From Chitinophaga oryziterrae (lineage in GTDB: Bacteria > Bacteroidota > Bacteroidia > Chitinophagales > Chitinophagaceae), in assembly GCF_009758125.1 (NCBI RefSeq), contig NZ_WRXO01000001.1, positions 62,001 through 126,000 of the forward strand: a stretch of DNA of 64,000 nt. The letters are read 5' to 3'. This document shows, in pieces, positions 8,692 through 17,827 of the stretch. The notes under the pieces were generated by a model. The model searched no databases, was not told the origin of the DNA, and saw nothing but the letters and a program-made list of their open reading frames with translations. How positions within the stretch are numbered: position 1 is the first letter of the stretch; each line of letters starts with the position of its first letter. The translations under genes were made by a program, and so were the position numbers.

Positions 8692-10449
8692 TCAGTTTGC
8701 TGATATATTGCGTCTTTCGCCTATCTGCTGTCTCCACATAGCATAATATAACCCCTTAATTTCCAGGAGTTCTTCGTGGGTACCGGTTTCCACTACTTTC
8801 CCTTTTTCCAGCACATAGATAGTATCTGCGTGCATGATAGTAGACAGGCGGTGGGCGATGAGGATATTGATCTGTTCGCGGCGGGCGGAGATGCTGCGTA
8901 CCGTATCGGTTATGGCTTCTTCTGTGAGGGAATCCAGTGCAGACGTAGCCTCGTCGAAAATGAGCAGTCGCGGGTGGCGGATAAGTGCTCTGGCGATGGA
9001 AATACGTTGTTTCTCTCCCCCTGATAATTTTAATCCGCCTTCACCCAGTACGGTATTTAATCCGTTGGGAGAGCGGGCCAGTAACTGGGTACAGGAGGCT
9101 TTGTCCAGGGCTTCCAGCATTTCGGCATCGGTAGCATCTGCTTTTACGAACAGCAGGTTGTCTTTGATGGTACCTGCAAAGAGCTGGGTATCCTGGGAAA
9201 CGAATCCTATCTGGCGCCGCAGTTGGTTATAACGGATTTCGCTGGAAGGAACGTCGTTGAAATAGATTTCGCCGGATACCGGCTGGTATAACCCCAGCAA
9301 CAGTTTTACCAGGGTAGACTTCCCGGAGCCGGAGGGCCCCACAAAGGCGACGGTATCGCCCATGCCCGCGCTGAAGCTGATGCCGTCCAGGGCATTTTGA
9401 GTAGCCGTCTGATGCCGGAATACGATGTTGGAAAACCGGATACGGTCCAGGGTTCCCAGTTCTGTAGGACTAACAGGGCGTTCTTCCACCGGTTTATGCA
9501 TCAGCTGGTCAAATAGCAGCAGGGAGCCTTCTGCTTCCCGGTAAAAGAGGATAATACTACCCAGCTCCTGCAGGGGGCTAAAGATGGTGGTGGAGATAAA
9601 CTGCATGGTGATCAGTTCCCCGGTGCTTAATACTTTATGGAAGATGAGCCATAAGAGGATGAAAAGGATGGATTGCCGCAGCAGGTTGAGGGTAGTACCC
9701 TGTAAAAAGGAAAGGGTACGTACCTGCTTTACCTTTTTCATCTCCAGGTCATAAATATTCTTTGTAAATGTGCGCAGGCGGCGTATCTCAGGAAAGGTAA
9801 GGCCCAGGCTTTTCACCAGCTCTATGTTCCTCAGCGATTCTGTAATAGAGCCCGACATTTTGAGGGTTTCTTTATTAATGGCCCGCTGGATCTTTTTCAT
9901 TTTTCTGCTCAGCATACCTGTGAGGGTCCCCAGTACCACTACGCCAAAAAAGAATACCGGCACCAATGCCCAGTGTTTATTGATGGCGTACCAGATGAGG
10001 AAGCCGATGCCAACGGCGGAAGAAAAAAGGATATTAATAAAGGAGTTGATAAAGCGTTCAGTGTCTGTACGTACTTTTTGTAAAAGGGCAACGGTTTCTC
10101 CGCTGCGTTGTTCTTCAAATTCCTGGAAAGAGAGGCGTAATGTTTGTTTGAGTCCGTCGTTGAATACCTGCATGCCGAAGCGCTGAACGATTTTGCGCAT
10201 GACGAAATCCTGTAAGGACCTTGCCAGCCTGGCAACCATGGCAACGCCTATTGCCACGGCCAGCCAGAAGGAAACTCCTTTTACCAGTTCATTCTCCGGG
10301 CGGCCGTTTGGATGCAGGGCGTAGTTATCGATGATCTTCCCAAAGATCATAGGATCTATCATCGTCATTATCTGTCCTGTCCCTGCCAGCAATAGCGATA
10401 ATAGTATCAGCCAGCGGTGGGGACGCATGTAGTTCCAGAAGATCTTCAT
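8692..10449 (-). CDS. ABC exporter, fused permease and ATPase (MsbA-like half-transporter)
   Basis: A 585-residue half-transporter expected to work as a homodimer in the inner membrane, exporting lipid, drug or peptide; the substrate cannot be read from sequence. Six membrane helices occupy residues about 13-310 (first: WLILLSLLLAGTGQIMTMI). The ATPase domain has Walker A GPSGSGKST (371-379), Q-loop Q419, signature LSGGEKQR (475-482), Walker B LLIFDEATSALD (ending with E500) and the switch His in IAHRLST. ATG at 10447-10449 fits the family start MKIFWNYMRPHRW. The gene follows the small membrane protein gene by 37 bases and precedes the TPR/LuxR regulator. Confidence 0.92.
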   Translation of the reverse strand: MKIFWNYMRPHRWLILLSLLLAGTGQIMTMIDPMIFGKIIDNYALHPNGRPENELVKGVSFWLAVAIGVAMVARLARSLQDFVMRKIVQRFGMQVFNDGLKQTLRLSFQEFEEQRSGETVALLQKVRTDTERFINSFINILFSSAVGIGFLIWYAINKHWALVPVFFFGVVVLGTLTGMLSRKMKKIQRAINKETLKMSGSITESLRNIELVKSLGLTFPEIRRLRTFTKNIYDLEMKKVKQVRTLSFLQGTTLNLLRQSILFILLWLIFHKVLSTGELITMQFISTTIFSPLQELGSIILFYREAEGSLLLFDQLMHKPVEERPVSPTELGTLDRIRFSNIVFRHQTATQNALDGISFSAGMGDTVAFVGPSGSGKSTLVKLLLGLYQPVSGEIYFNDVPSSEIRYNQLRRQIGFVSQDTQLFAGTIKDNLLFVKADATDAEMLEALDKASCTQLLARSPNGLNTVLGEGGLKLSGGEKQRISIARALIRHPRLLIFDEATSALDSLTEEAITDTVRSISARREQINILIAHRLSTIMHADTIYVLEKGKVVETGTHEELLEIKGLYYAMWRQQIGERRNISAN

Positions 10450-10486
10450 GCCGCAAAGTGCGCAAAAACTACACCACTATCGGGTG

Positions 10487-10681
10487 TCAGGACGGTTTGT
10501 CTGCTGTGTTCCTGATAAGTCCGATGCCGGCAAAGAAGAATACCGCGCCGAGTATGCCGAAGATGATAATTGACTTCACACTCCGGGCTCCGCCGCTGGT
10601 GTTCATGAAGTTGACGGCTGCCATAATAAGGCCTGCCACGCCTAATAAACTGAGGATAATACCGAGTATTCGCTTTTCCAT
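10487..10681 (-). CDS. Small two-helix membrane protein, unknown function
   Basis: A 64-residue protein that is mostly membrane: helix 1 at about 5-26 (ILGIILSLLGVAGLIMAAVNF), a short polar loop with SGGARSVK, and helix 2 at about 36-56 (IIIFGILGAVFFFAGIGLI), ending in a charged tail. I do not recognise a named family. Its ATG (10679-10681) and good hydrophobic pattern make it a real gene. It is 37 bases upstream of the ABC exporter on the same strand and is likely the first gene of that operon. Confidence 0.7.
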   Translation of the reverse strand: MEKRILGIILSLLGVAGLIMAAVNFMNTSGGARSVKSIIIFGILGAVFFFAGIGLIRNTADKPS

Positions 10682-11006
10682 TGTAGGTCTTTAACAGGGA
10701 TAATACAAATTGTATGCCCCCCTTAAATAAGGCATTTGGAAACTATTTTTAAAATAGATGTATAAATATGTTGATTTTATTGAATAGATTGAGTAATTTA
10801 GGAACCGTAGCAAATTTTTGTCATATATTAGTAATTATCAATGACTTGCGCAAACGTTTGCATGTTTCATAAAAAGGTGTACATTGTAATACATTTTTCG
10901 CATGTAGTGGTATTATATAATCAGCCAATATTCCCACGCCGACTATGAAAAACAAAAAAGGGATGAAGCACTATACTAACTATACTATTAAACGAACCCT
11001 ATATAT
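10682..11006. other. Intergenic region upstream of the GH39-GH95-GH43 locus
   Basis: 325 AT-rich bases between two divergently transcribed genes. The only distinct element seen is the 12-bp palindrome at 10850-10861. No full TAnnTTTG element, RNA gene or ORF was recognised, though promoters for both directions must lie here. Confidence 0.6.
10850..10861. promoter_or_regulatory. LacI-family-type operator palindrome
   Basis: GCAAACGTTTGC is a perfect 12-bp palindrome with the central CG typical of LacI/PurR-family operators. It lies about 145 bases upstream of the GH39 start. No LacI-type regulator gene is in the window, so the regulator would act from elsewhere. Confidence 0.5.
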
Positions 11007-12554
11007 ATGGAAAGAAGAAATTTTCTAAAACAGGCAATAGTTACAGCGGCAGGTAGTGCGTTGTTGCCTGGGATTACGAAAGCAGGTGCATTTTGGGAGG
11101 ACACACCGCTTGTTATTGATGGAAAGGGACCAGGGAAAGGATTTACTAATTTTTGGACCAAAACAGTAGGCGCAGGCCGGGCAAGTGAGGGATTAAGAGC
11201 AAACTGGCTGGAGCAGTTACAATTCAGTAAAAAACATTGTGGATTTGAATATGCACGTCTGCATGGAATATTCCATGATGATATGTTTGTCATAAAAAAC
11301 AACAACGGAACGACGGTATATAACTGGCAATATGTGGATGAGGTCTATGATAAGATGCTGAAATCGGGCGTGAAACCCTTTGTGGAACTCAGCTTTTTCC
11401 CAAAAGACATCAGTAGCGGACAATCTTCACAGTTGTGGTGGAAAGCACATGTTACCCCACCGGCAGACTTTGTGAAATGGACAGACCTGGTGACCAGTTT
11501 TGCCAAACATTGTATAGAACGTTTTGGAATAGAAGAAGTAAGCACCTGGTATTTTGAAGTGTGGAATGAACCTGATCAGCGTGCATTCTGGGATGGTACC
11601 AAAGCGCAATACTTTGAATTGTATAAAGCGTCGGCGACTGCCCTGAAAGCAGTTTCTCCGCGTTTGCGCGTAGGCGGCCCTGCTACGGGCAGCTTTGGCG
11701 CAGATGGGAAAGGTGTATGGATAGAGGAGTTCCTGGCATATTGTGCGGGTGAGAAACTACCGGTAGACTTTGTGTCCACGCATCCTTATCCGGCCAATGG
11801 CGGTCAGCCAAGAGAACTGGATGCAACTTCCAAAGACCTGTTATGGTTGAATGGCGTGGTGCGTAAGAGTCCGTTCCCGCAGGCAGAGATCCATTGTACA
11901 GAATGGAATTCCAGTGCATCTGTCCATGATGCTATGCATGATGGATTACCGGTGGCGGCATACATTGTGAAAGTAAATGCAGACAGTATAGGATTAGTGG
12001 ACTCCCTGGCTTATTCCTCATTCTCCGACGGGTATGATGAAACAGGTGCAGGCGATGCTTTTCATGGCGGAGTAGGACTGGTAAACAATTTTAGTATTCC
12101 CAAACCGTCTTTCCATGCTTACCGCATGTTGCATGCAATGGGGGATGAGTTGTTATATAATAAAGATGGAATTGTCGTTACAAGACATAAGGATTCTAAA
12201 AGATTAAGCGCTATTTTATATAATTTACCGGCTGCAATAAAGACAGTTCCGATGGGTGCGGCAGATGCGCTTTTTAGTGTAGGCGAGGACAAGGCTTTTA
12301 ACTTTAAGCTCACGGGTACGCATCCTGATGCACGCTTTAATGTGGAGATACTGGACCGTGATAACGGGAATGCATTGAAAGCTTTTAAAGATGCAGGTAG
12401 CCCGGAATCTCCTGCAAAAGATCAGATACAGACATTACAACAGATGGCAATGGCGGTGAAAGAAGCGCAGATCCTGGCCAGTACGACAGGGATATTGCAG
12501 GTGGGAATGACATTGAGATCATGGGATGTAGTGTTGATAGATGAGGTAAAATAA
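11007..12554 (+). CDS. GH39-family glycoside hydrolase (beta-xylosidase-like)
   Basis: Retaining glycosidase of clan A, resembling family 39 beta-D-xylosidases. The 515-residue product has an N-terminal export signal with a twin-arginine look (RRNFLKQ, then a hydrophobic core ending near TKAGA). A TIM-barrel covers about 35-385, with the acid/base in FEVWNEPDQ (E188) and the likely nucleophile in EIHCTEWNS (E299); THPYP follows the fourth strand as in GH39. A small beta-sandwich makes up the C terminus. It opens a four-gene plus-strand group of sugar genes. The substrate (xylosides, or another beta-linked sugar) is inferred; Tat export is suggested, not proven. Confidence 0.85.
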   Translation: MERRNFLKQAIVTAAGSALLPGITKAGAFWEDTPLVIDGKGPGKGFTNFWTKTVGAGRASEGLRANWLEQLQFSKKHCGFEYARLHGIFHDDMFVIKNNNGTTVYNWQYVDEVYDKMLKSGVKPFVELSFFPKDISSGQSSQLWWKAHVTPPADFVKWTDLVTSFAKHCIERFGIEEVSTWYFEVWNEPDQRAFWDGTKAQYFELYKASATALKAVSPRLRVGGPATGSFGADGKGVWIEEFLAYCAGEKLPVDFVSTHPYPANGGQPRELDATSKDLLWLNGVVRKSPFPQAEIHCTEWNSSASVHDAMHDGLPVAAYIVKVNADSIGLVDSLAYSSFSDGYDETGAGDAFHGGVGLVNNFSIPKPSFHAYRMLHAMGDELLYNKDGIVVTRHKDSKRLSAILYNLPAAIKTVPMGAADALFSVGEDKAFNFKLTGTHPDARFNVEILDRDNGNALKAFKDAGSPESPAKDQIQTLQQMAMAVKEAQILASTTGILQVGMTLRSWDVVLIDEVK

Positions 12555-12663
12555 AATAACGATTACAGAGGCTGTGCTGATAGTCTTCGCCATTACTCTC
12601 GTCTGCTGCTTTAACGGCATCAGGGAGGGGTGGCTTTATTTATTATAAGCAACTATTCCAGTT

Positions 12664-15102
12664 ATGAAAAGATTAACCCTTCTGCTTGTGAGTCTGCTCA
12701 CACTGAAAACATTTGCACAACAACCCCTGAAGTTATGGTACCGGCAGCCTGCCGGTAATACATGGACAGCAGCTTTACCTGTTGGTAATGGTCGTATGGG
12801 AGCCATGGTATACGGCAATCCTGCACAGGAATGTATTCAGTTGAATGAATCCAGTGTATGGACCGGAAGTCCTAACCGTAACGATAACCCGGATGCGCTG
12901 GCAGCTTTACCGGAAATAAGAAAACTGATCTTTGCGGGTAAACAGAAAGAGGCTCAGGACCTGGCCCGTGAGAAAGTACAAAGCCGTGCTTCCAATGGGC
13001 AGATGTTCCAGCCGGTGGGAAGTTTGAACCTGACTTTCCCCGGGCATGAGAAATATACTGATTACTACCGGGAACTGGATATTGAACAAGCCGTGGCCAC
13101 TACTACTTATACCGTAAACGGGGTGCATTATAAAAGAGAAGTATTTGCGTCCGTGCCTGCACAGGCTATTATTGTAAAACTGACCAGCAGTGTACCGGGA
13201 GCGTTAGCCTTTACCGCATTTTTATCTACTCCGCAAACGAATGTTAGTATCAAAGCAAAGAGCAATGAGCTGGTTATTCATGGAACAACGGCTGGTCATG
13301 AAGGCGTGGAAGGAAAGGTGAAATTTAACGGGATTACCAGGATTATGGCTCCGGGCGGGAAAATCATGACTACTGATACTGCTGTCACTATCAGCAATGC
13401 TACTACAGCGCTGATCTATATTTCCATTGCTTCGAACTATGTAAACTATAAGGATATCAGTGCAGATGAAGTGAAACGTTCTTCCGCTTATCTCACCGCT
13501 GCATTGAAGAAAACATACCCGCAATTATTGGAGGAACATATCACTGCCTATCAGCATTATTTTAATCGTGTGAAAATAGATCTGGGTACGTCTGATGCAG
13601 CAGTTGCACCTACAGATGAACGATTGAAGAAATTTGCGGATGTAAATGATCCGCAGTTCGTATCGCTTTATTTTCAGTATGGCCGTTATCTGCTGATCTC
13701 TTCTTCTCAGCCAGGTGGGCAGCCAGCCAATCTGCAAGGTATATGGAATGCCGAAGTGAAACCACCCTGGGATAGTAAATACACGATCAATATTAACACT
13801 GAAATGAATTACTGGCCGGCAGAGAAAGACAACCTGCCGGAGATGCATGAGCCGTTGATACAGATGGTGAAAGAATTATCTGTTACGGGGCAGGGTACAG
13901 CCCGTACCGTATACGGCGCAAGGGGATGGGTGGCACATCATAACACAGATATCTGGCGTATTACAGGGCCGGTAGATAATATTTTCTATGGTATATGGAG
14001 TATGGGAGGCGCGTGGCTGAGTCAGCATTTATGGGAGAGATATCTGTATAACGGAGATAAGAAATATCTGGAAGAGGTGTATCCTGCTATTAAAGGAGCT
14101 GCGATGTTTTTTGTAGATGACCTGCAGGAAGAGCCTGTACATAAATGGCTGGTCGTAAATCCCGGTACTTCTCCGGAGAATGCACCTGCTTTCAGGAAAG
14201 GCGTTTCTTTTGATGCCGGTACAACGATGGATAACCAGATCGTATTTGATATGCTGACGGCTGCTATTAATGCAGCAGCCGTGTTACAGAAAGATGTTGC
14301 CTTTACGGATACGCTGAAGGCCATCCGTAAAAGACTGCCGCCTATGCAGGTAGGGAAGTATGGACAGTTGCAGGAGTGGATGCAGGACCTGGATGATCCG
14401 GAAGATCATCACCGGCATATTTCTCATCTGTATGGATTGTTTCCTTCTTCACAGATTTCTCCATACCGTACACCTGCATTATACAGCGCTGCCAATACCA
14501 CTTTATTACAGCGCGGAGATATCTCTACCGGTTGGAGCATGGGCTGGAAAGTAAACTGGTGGGCGCGTTTGCTGAATGGAGAACATGCGCTGAAATTAAT
14601 TACCAACCAGCTGAGCCCCGTAGGGACTAAAGGCGGTGGTGGTACTTATACCAATCTGTTTGATGCACATGCACCGTTCCAGATAGATGGGAACTTTGGA
14701 TGTACGTCAGGGATTACGGAGATGCTGATGCAGAGTTATGATGGTGCTATACAGTTATTGCCGGCTTTACCGGCGGCATGGAAAAGCGGTAGTATAAAAG
14801 GCCTGAGGGCAAGAGGCGGGTTTGAAATTACGGATCTTGAATGGAAAGAGGGGAAGGTCGTGAAGGTGGTGATCAGGGCTAACTTAGATGGCAATTGCCG
14901 CTTACGTGTCCCTAATGAGTTGCAGGGAGTTGTATTGAAGGCTGCTGTGGGGGATAATCCGAATCCTTTTTACCAGACACCTGTGGTCACACAACCGTTA
15001 ATTGCAGATTCGGCGAAGGTGAAACCGTTTACATTACCGGAAACATTTTTATATGATGTGGCTGCACAAAAAGGGAAAGAATATACATTCCTGATAAAGT
15101 AA
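12664..15102 (+). CDS. GH95-family alpha-L-fucosidase/alpha-L-galactosidase
   Basis: Inverting glycosidase that releases terminal alpha-1,2-linked L-fucose (some members prefer L-galactose) from plant xyloglucan or host glycans. 812 residues, Sec signal 1-18 (ending TFAQ). The N-terminal beta-sandwich starts with the family hallmark [20 protein letters not shown] and [11 protein letters not shown]. The (alpha/alpha)6 barrel has the paired catalytic asparagines in [11 protein letters not shown] (N376, N378), a probable general acid in [11 protein letters not shown] (E571) and the Asp in [10 protein letters not shown] (D675). A C-terminal beta domain follows. Probably periplasmic. It is followed after 9 bases by the GH43 gene. 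Confidence 0.93.
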   Translation: MKRLTLLLVSLLTLKTFAQQPLKLWYRQPAGNTWTAALPVGNGRMGAMVYGNPAQECIQLNESSVWTGSPNRNDNPDALAALPEIRKLIFAGKQKEAQDLAREKVQSRASNGQMFQPVGSLNLTFPGHEKYTDYYRELDIEQAVATTTYTVNGVHYKREVFASVPAQAIIVKLTSSVPGALAFTAFLSTPQTNVSIKAKSNELVIHGTTAGHEGVEGKVKFNGITRIMAPGGKIMTTDTAVTISNATTALIYISIASNYVNYKDISADEVKRSSAYLTAALKKTYPQLLEEHITAYQHYFNRVKIDLGTSDAAVAPTDERLKKFADVNDPQFVSLYFQYGRYLLISSSQPGGQPANLQGIWNAEVKPPWDSKYTININTEMNYWPAEKDNLPEMHEPLIQMVKELSVTGQGTARTVYGARGWVAHHNTDIWRITGPVDNIFYGIWSMGGAWLSQHLWERYLYNGDKKYLEEVYPAIKGAAMFFVDDLQEEPVHKWLVVNPGTSPENAPAFRKGVSFDAGTTMDNQIVFDMLTAAINAAAVLQKDVAFTDTLKAIRKRLPPMQVGKYGQLQEWMQDLDDPEDHHRHISHLYGLFPSSQISPYRTPALYSAANTTLLQRGDISTGWSMGWKVNWWARLLNGEHALKLITNQLSPVGTKGGGGTYTNLFDAHAPFQIDGNFGCTSGITEMLMQSYDGAIQLLPALPAAWKSGSIKGLRARGGFEITDLEWKEGKVVKVVIRANLDGNCRLRVPNELQGVVLKAAVGDNPNPFYQTPVVTQPLIADSAKVKPFTLPETFLYDVAAQKGKEYTFLIK

Positions 15103-15111
15103 CTTAGCGAA

Positions 15112-16032
15112 ATGAAAAGAAGTTTTTTAAGTATGCTGGTGATACTGATCACCGTAATTTCCTGCACGGCACAGCATGTTTATGTGTTTGCTTATTTCAA
15201 GGGGAATGGGGAAGATGGGTTACATCTTGCATATAGTAAAGATGGGTATAAATGGGCTGCTTTGAAGAATGATCAGTCGTTTCTGACGCCTGTGGTGAGT
15301 AAGGATAGGCTGATGCGCGATCCCTGTATTATCAGGGGAGGGGATGGATTGTTTCATATGGTGTGGACAGTGAGCTGGAATGATAAGGGGATAGGATATG
15401 CCAGTTCCAAAGATCTGGTCCATTGGTCGCAGCAGGAGTATGTGCCTGTAATGGAAAAGGAAGCCGGCGCCAGGAATTGCTGGGCTCCTGAGATCACCTA
15501 CGATCAGAAAACCGGCACTTATATGATCTACTGGGCTACAACGGTCACGGGTAAATACACAGAGACCTTATCCGGTAAGGAAAGCAGTTATAATCATCGC
15601 CTGTATTATGTGACAACGAAAGATTTCAAAACATATTCTCCCGCTCAGTTGCTGTACGAACCTGGCTTTAATGTGATAGATGCAACTATTGTGAAAGCAG
15701 GCAGGCAATACATGATGGTGATGAAGGATGAGACAGTAGAACCTGCGAAGAAGAACCTGCGTCTGGCATACAGTGACGAACTTACAGGGCCTTACAGCAA
15801 AGCGGGTCTCCCTATTACCGGTAATTACTGGGCAGAGGGGCCTACTACATTACAGCTGGGAAAGGACTGGCTCATCTATTTCGACCGTTATAAGGACCAT
15901 CGTTACGGTGTCATTCTGTCGTCTGACAGGCAGAAATGGACCGATGTGTCGGATAAAATCAGTTTGCCTGAGGGAATCCGCCACGGGACGATTTTCACAG
16001 TTAGTGAGCAGGAATTACAAGGGCTACTTTAG
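15112..16032 (+). CDS. GH43-type five-bladed propeller glycosidase
   Basis: A 306-residue secreted or lipid-anchored enzyme; the signal ends in VISC, which fits a lipobox. The propeller shows the clan F/GH43 landmarks: YVFAYFKGNGEDGLHLAYS, RDPCIIRGGDGLFHMVWT (catalytic base region), CWAPEITYDQKTGTYMIYWA (the WAPE motif) and YWAEGPTTLQL (likely acid Glu). It is shorter than two-domain GH43 enzymes, having only the catalytic propeller. Arabinosidase or xylosidase activity is likely given the GH39 and GH95 neighbours; specificity is inference. It is 9 bases after the GH95 gene. Confidence 0.82.
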   Translation: MKRSFLSMLVILITVISCTAQHVYVFAYFKGNGEDGLHLAYSKDGYKWAALKNDQSFLTPVVSKDRLMRDPCIIRGGDGLFHMVWTVSWNDKGIGYASSKDLVHWSQQEYVPVMEKEAGARNCWAPEITYDQKTGTYMIYWATTVTGKYTETLSGKESSYNHRLYYVTTKDFKTYSPAQLLYEPGFNVIDATIVKAGRQYMMVMKDETVEPAKKNLRLAYSDELTGPYSKAGLPITGNYWAEGPTTLQLGKDWLIYFDRYKDHRYGVILSSDRQKWTDVSDKISLPEGIRHGTIFTVSEQELQGLL

Positions 16033-16060
16033 AAAAGTTGGCATGTATAATGCGGCAATG

Positions 16061-16079
16061 AAGACTGAAAAGTCTTTTT
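16061..16079 (+). terminator. Weak terminator after GH43
   Basis: AAGACT, a GAAA loop, AGTCTT and further T residues form a 6-bp hairpin with a short U-tail 28 bases after the GH43 stop. It may only partly separate the glycosidases from the aldo/keto reductase. Confidence 0.4.
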
Positions 16080-16104
16080 AAATTCATTGCTTAAATAAAT
16101 AAAG

Positions 16105-16947
16105 ATGGAAACTAAACAATCACTGACTTACAAACTGGGAGGTCAGTTGGAAATCAATCGTCTTGGTTATGGCGCTATGCAGTTGACCGGAACCGGTGTG
16201 TTTGGAGAAGTAGCAGACCGGGAAAATGCGAAAAAAGTATTGCAAAGTGCGGTAGCATCCGGCGTGAATTTCATTGATACAGCAGAAGCATATGGGCCAA
16301 AATTAAATGAGAGCCTGATAGCTGATGCGTTGTATCCGTATAAGAAGGACCTCGTGATTGCCACGAAGGGCGGGTTTAATCGTCCTGGTCCAAACCAGTG
16401 GGTACCTAACGGTCGTCCTGATTATATCCGGGAAAATATAGAAGGCAGTTTACAGCGTTTAAAAGTAGATACGATTGATCTGTGGCAGTTGCACCGGTTT
16501 GATCCTGCAGTTCCTGTAGAAGAAACACTGGGTCCTGTAGTAGAAGCAGTGAAGGCCGGAAAGATCAGGTATGTAGGTTTATCAGAGGTAAATATAGAAC
16601 AGATAGAGCGTGCGGAAAAAGTGATACCGATTGTTTCCGTTCAGAATTTATACAACCTGGGTAACAGGCAATGGGAAGAAATACTGGATTATACGGCTAA
16701 ACGTAACATGGCATTTATTCCCTGGTTCCCGTTGGCTTCAGGACCTGATAAATTAGCAGAAAAGATTGACAGGATTGCAGCTAAACATGGCGCTACAACG
16801 TCGCAGATCGCATTAGCGTGGTTGTTGAAACGTTCCGCCAATATACTGTTGATCCCTGGTACCAAATCAATAGATCACCTGGAAGAGAATTTACAGTCAG
16901 CCAGGATTGAATTATCAGAAGAAGAATTTGCAGAGTTGTCTAAATAA
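16105..16947 (+). CDS. Aldo/keto reductase
   Basis: Cytoplasmic NADPH-dependent oxidoreductase with a TIM barrel, 280 residues. The catalytic tetrad residues are visible: Asp and Tyr in FIDTAEAYGPKLNE, Lys in VIATKGGF, His in LWQLHRFDP. The NADP-binding C-terminal motif is present as LLIPGTKSIDHLEENLQSA. The sequence resembles the oxidoreductases of the YdbC/Tas side of the superfamily. Being placed behind GH39-GH95-GH43, a sugar-aldehyde substrate such as a released pentose or fucose is possible, but this is inference. A good terminator follows. Confidence 0.9.
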   Translation: METKQSLTYKLGGQLEINRLGYGAMQLTGTGVFGEVADRENAKKVLQSAVASGVNFIDTAEAYGPKLNESLIADALYPYKKDLVIATKGGFNRPGPNQWVPNGRPDYIRENIEGSLQRLKVDTIDLWQLHRFDPAVPVEETLGPVVEAVKAGKIRYVGLSEVNIEQIERAEKVIPIVSVQNLYNLGNRQWEEILDYTAKRNMAFIPWFPLASGPDKLAEKIDRIAAKHGATTSQIALAWLLKRSANILLIPGTKSIDHLEENLQSARIELSEEEFAELSK

Positions 16948-16966
16948 TTAATGTTTGATGTGTTAT

Positions 16967-16998
16967 AAAGGTTGGTCTTAAAAAGATCAACCTTTTTT
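16967..16998 (+). terminator. Rho-independent terminator after the aldo/keto reductase
   Basis: AAAGGTTGGTCTT and AAGATCAACCTTT form a 13-bp stem with one G-T pair around a 3-base loop and run into a T-tract (16993-16998). This closes the GH39-GH95-GH43-reductase group. Confidence 0.85.
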
Positions 16999-17276
16999 AT
17001 AATAGCTATTTTGGAATAACAGGATGTGGTTATAAAGTATAACTTTAATACGGTATTAATTTTTGACCCAACCCACTTCCTCATGAAGCCATTTGTTTCC
17101 GCATTGTTCGATTGTATTTCTCAATGTCCGGTTTACTGTTGTAAATCTTCCTGCTAAAAGGCAGTGAAAGTTTCCCTGACCGTTCCTTCATGGCCAATTA
17201 CGTAGTAGTACCCGTTATTATAAATCATTTTTAAAACACACAAAGATTTTTTCAAACCCTTTAAACATTCAATTCT
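16999..17276. other. Intergenic region upstream of the small secreted protein
   Basis: Together with the terminator this makes a gap of about 330 bases after 16947. I see no ORF with coding character, no RNA gene and no complete TAnnTTTG promoter element. The last 60 bases are an AT-rich leader to the 17277 start. Confidence 0.5.
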
Positions 17277-17624
17277 ATGAAGAAATTATTGCCTGTTGCA
17301 CTATTGCTGTGCACATTATTTAGTATGTCTGGCTTCAAGCCTGCACCTTTCGTAAATGTTAAAGAGAATGTTGCAAAATTCGTCGATCTGCCTCTTACAG
17401 GTACCGTAGATGGATCAGGTGGTACCTACACTTATACTGTTTATACTTCTTCAATTACCTTTAAATTGGGGGCTACTACAGTTGGTACCTGGTATTCCAC
17501 CTATGATGGTGTCAACACTTATACATTCACCGGTATGCAAAGTGCAACCGGTATCTCATCAGTTTTATTGCACCATGCGACATGGGACCCATACTGGATT
17601 GTTGAATTTTTTAGTCCGTTTTAA
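17277..17624 (+). CDS. Small secreted protein, unknown function
   Basis: 115 residues with a clear Sec signal (KKLLPVALLLCTLFSMSGF, cleavage near residue 20-25) and a mature part of about 90 residues very rich in Thr, Ser, Tyr and Gly with alternating beta-strand pattern (GGTYTYTVYTSSITFKL). It has no cysteine in the mature part. I do not recognise a family; a small beta-sandwich is likely. The ATG at 17277 is the only sensible start. It stands alone, with a terminator before it and a 50-bp palindrome after it, so it is probably a single-gene transcript. Confidence 0.65.
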   Translation: MKKLLPVALLLCTLFSMSGFKPAPFVNVKENVAKFVDLPLTGTVDGSGGTYTYTVYTSSITFKLGATTVGTWYSTYDGVNTYTFTGMQSATGISSVLLHHATWDPYWIVEFFSPF

Positions 17625-17637
17625 TCATTCATAGTGT

Positions 17638-17687
17638 AGTAAATTAAAAGAGCCTGTATCGTACGATACAGGCTCTTTTAATTTACT
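17638..17687. terminator. 50-base perfect palindrome, bidirectional terminator
   Basis: Bases 17638-17687 are one perfect inverted repeat with 25-base arms and no loop bases (centre CGTACG). The outer arms are AT-rich (TTAAAAG / CTTTTAA), giving a T-tract on both strands, and the core is AGCCTGTATC. It begins 14 bases after the stop of the small secreted protein gene. Confidence 0.85.
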
Positions 17688-17827
17688 GCTTGTCTCTTTG
17701 CCCGGTCAATTCAGGAGAGAAAATATAACCAGTTATTGCATATGTAGTTTTTTATGTTTACTTTTTTCGTCAATTAGTCCACGTCGCAAATATCCACGAA
17801 CAATCAATAATCAATAATCAATCAAAC

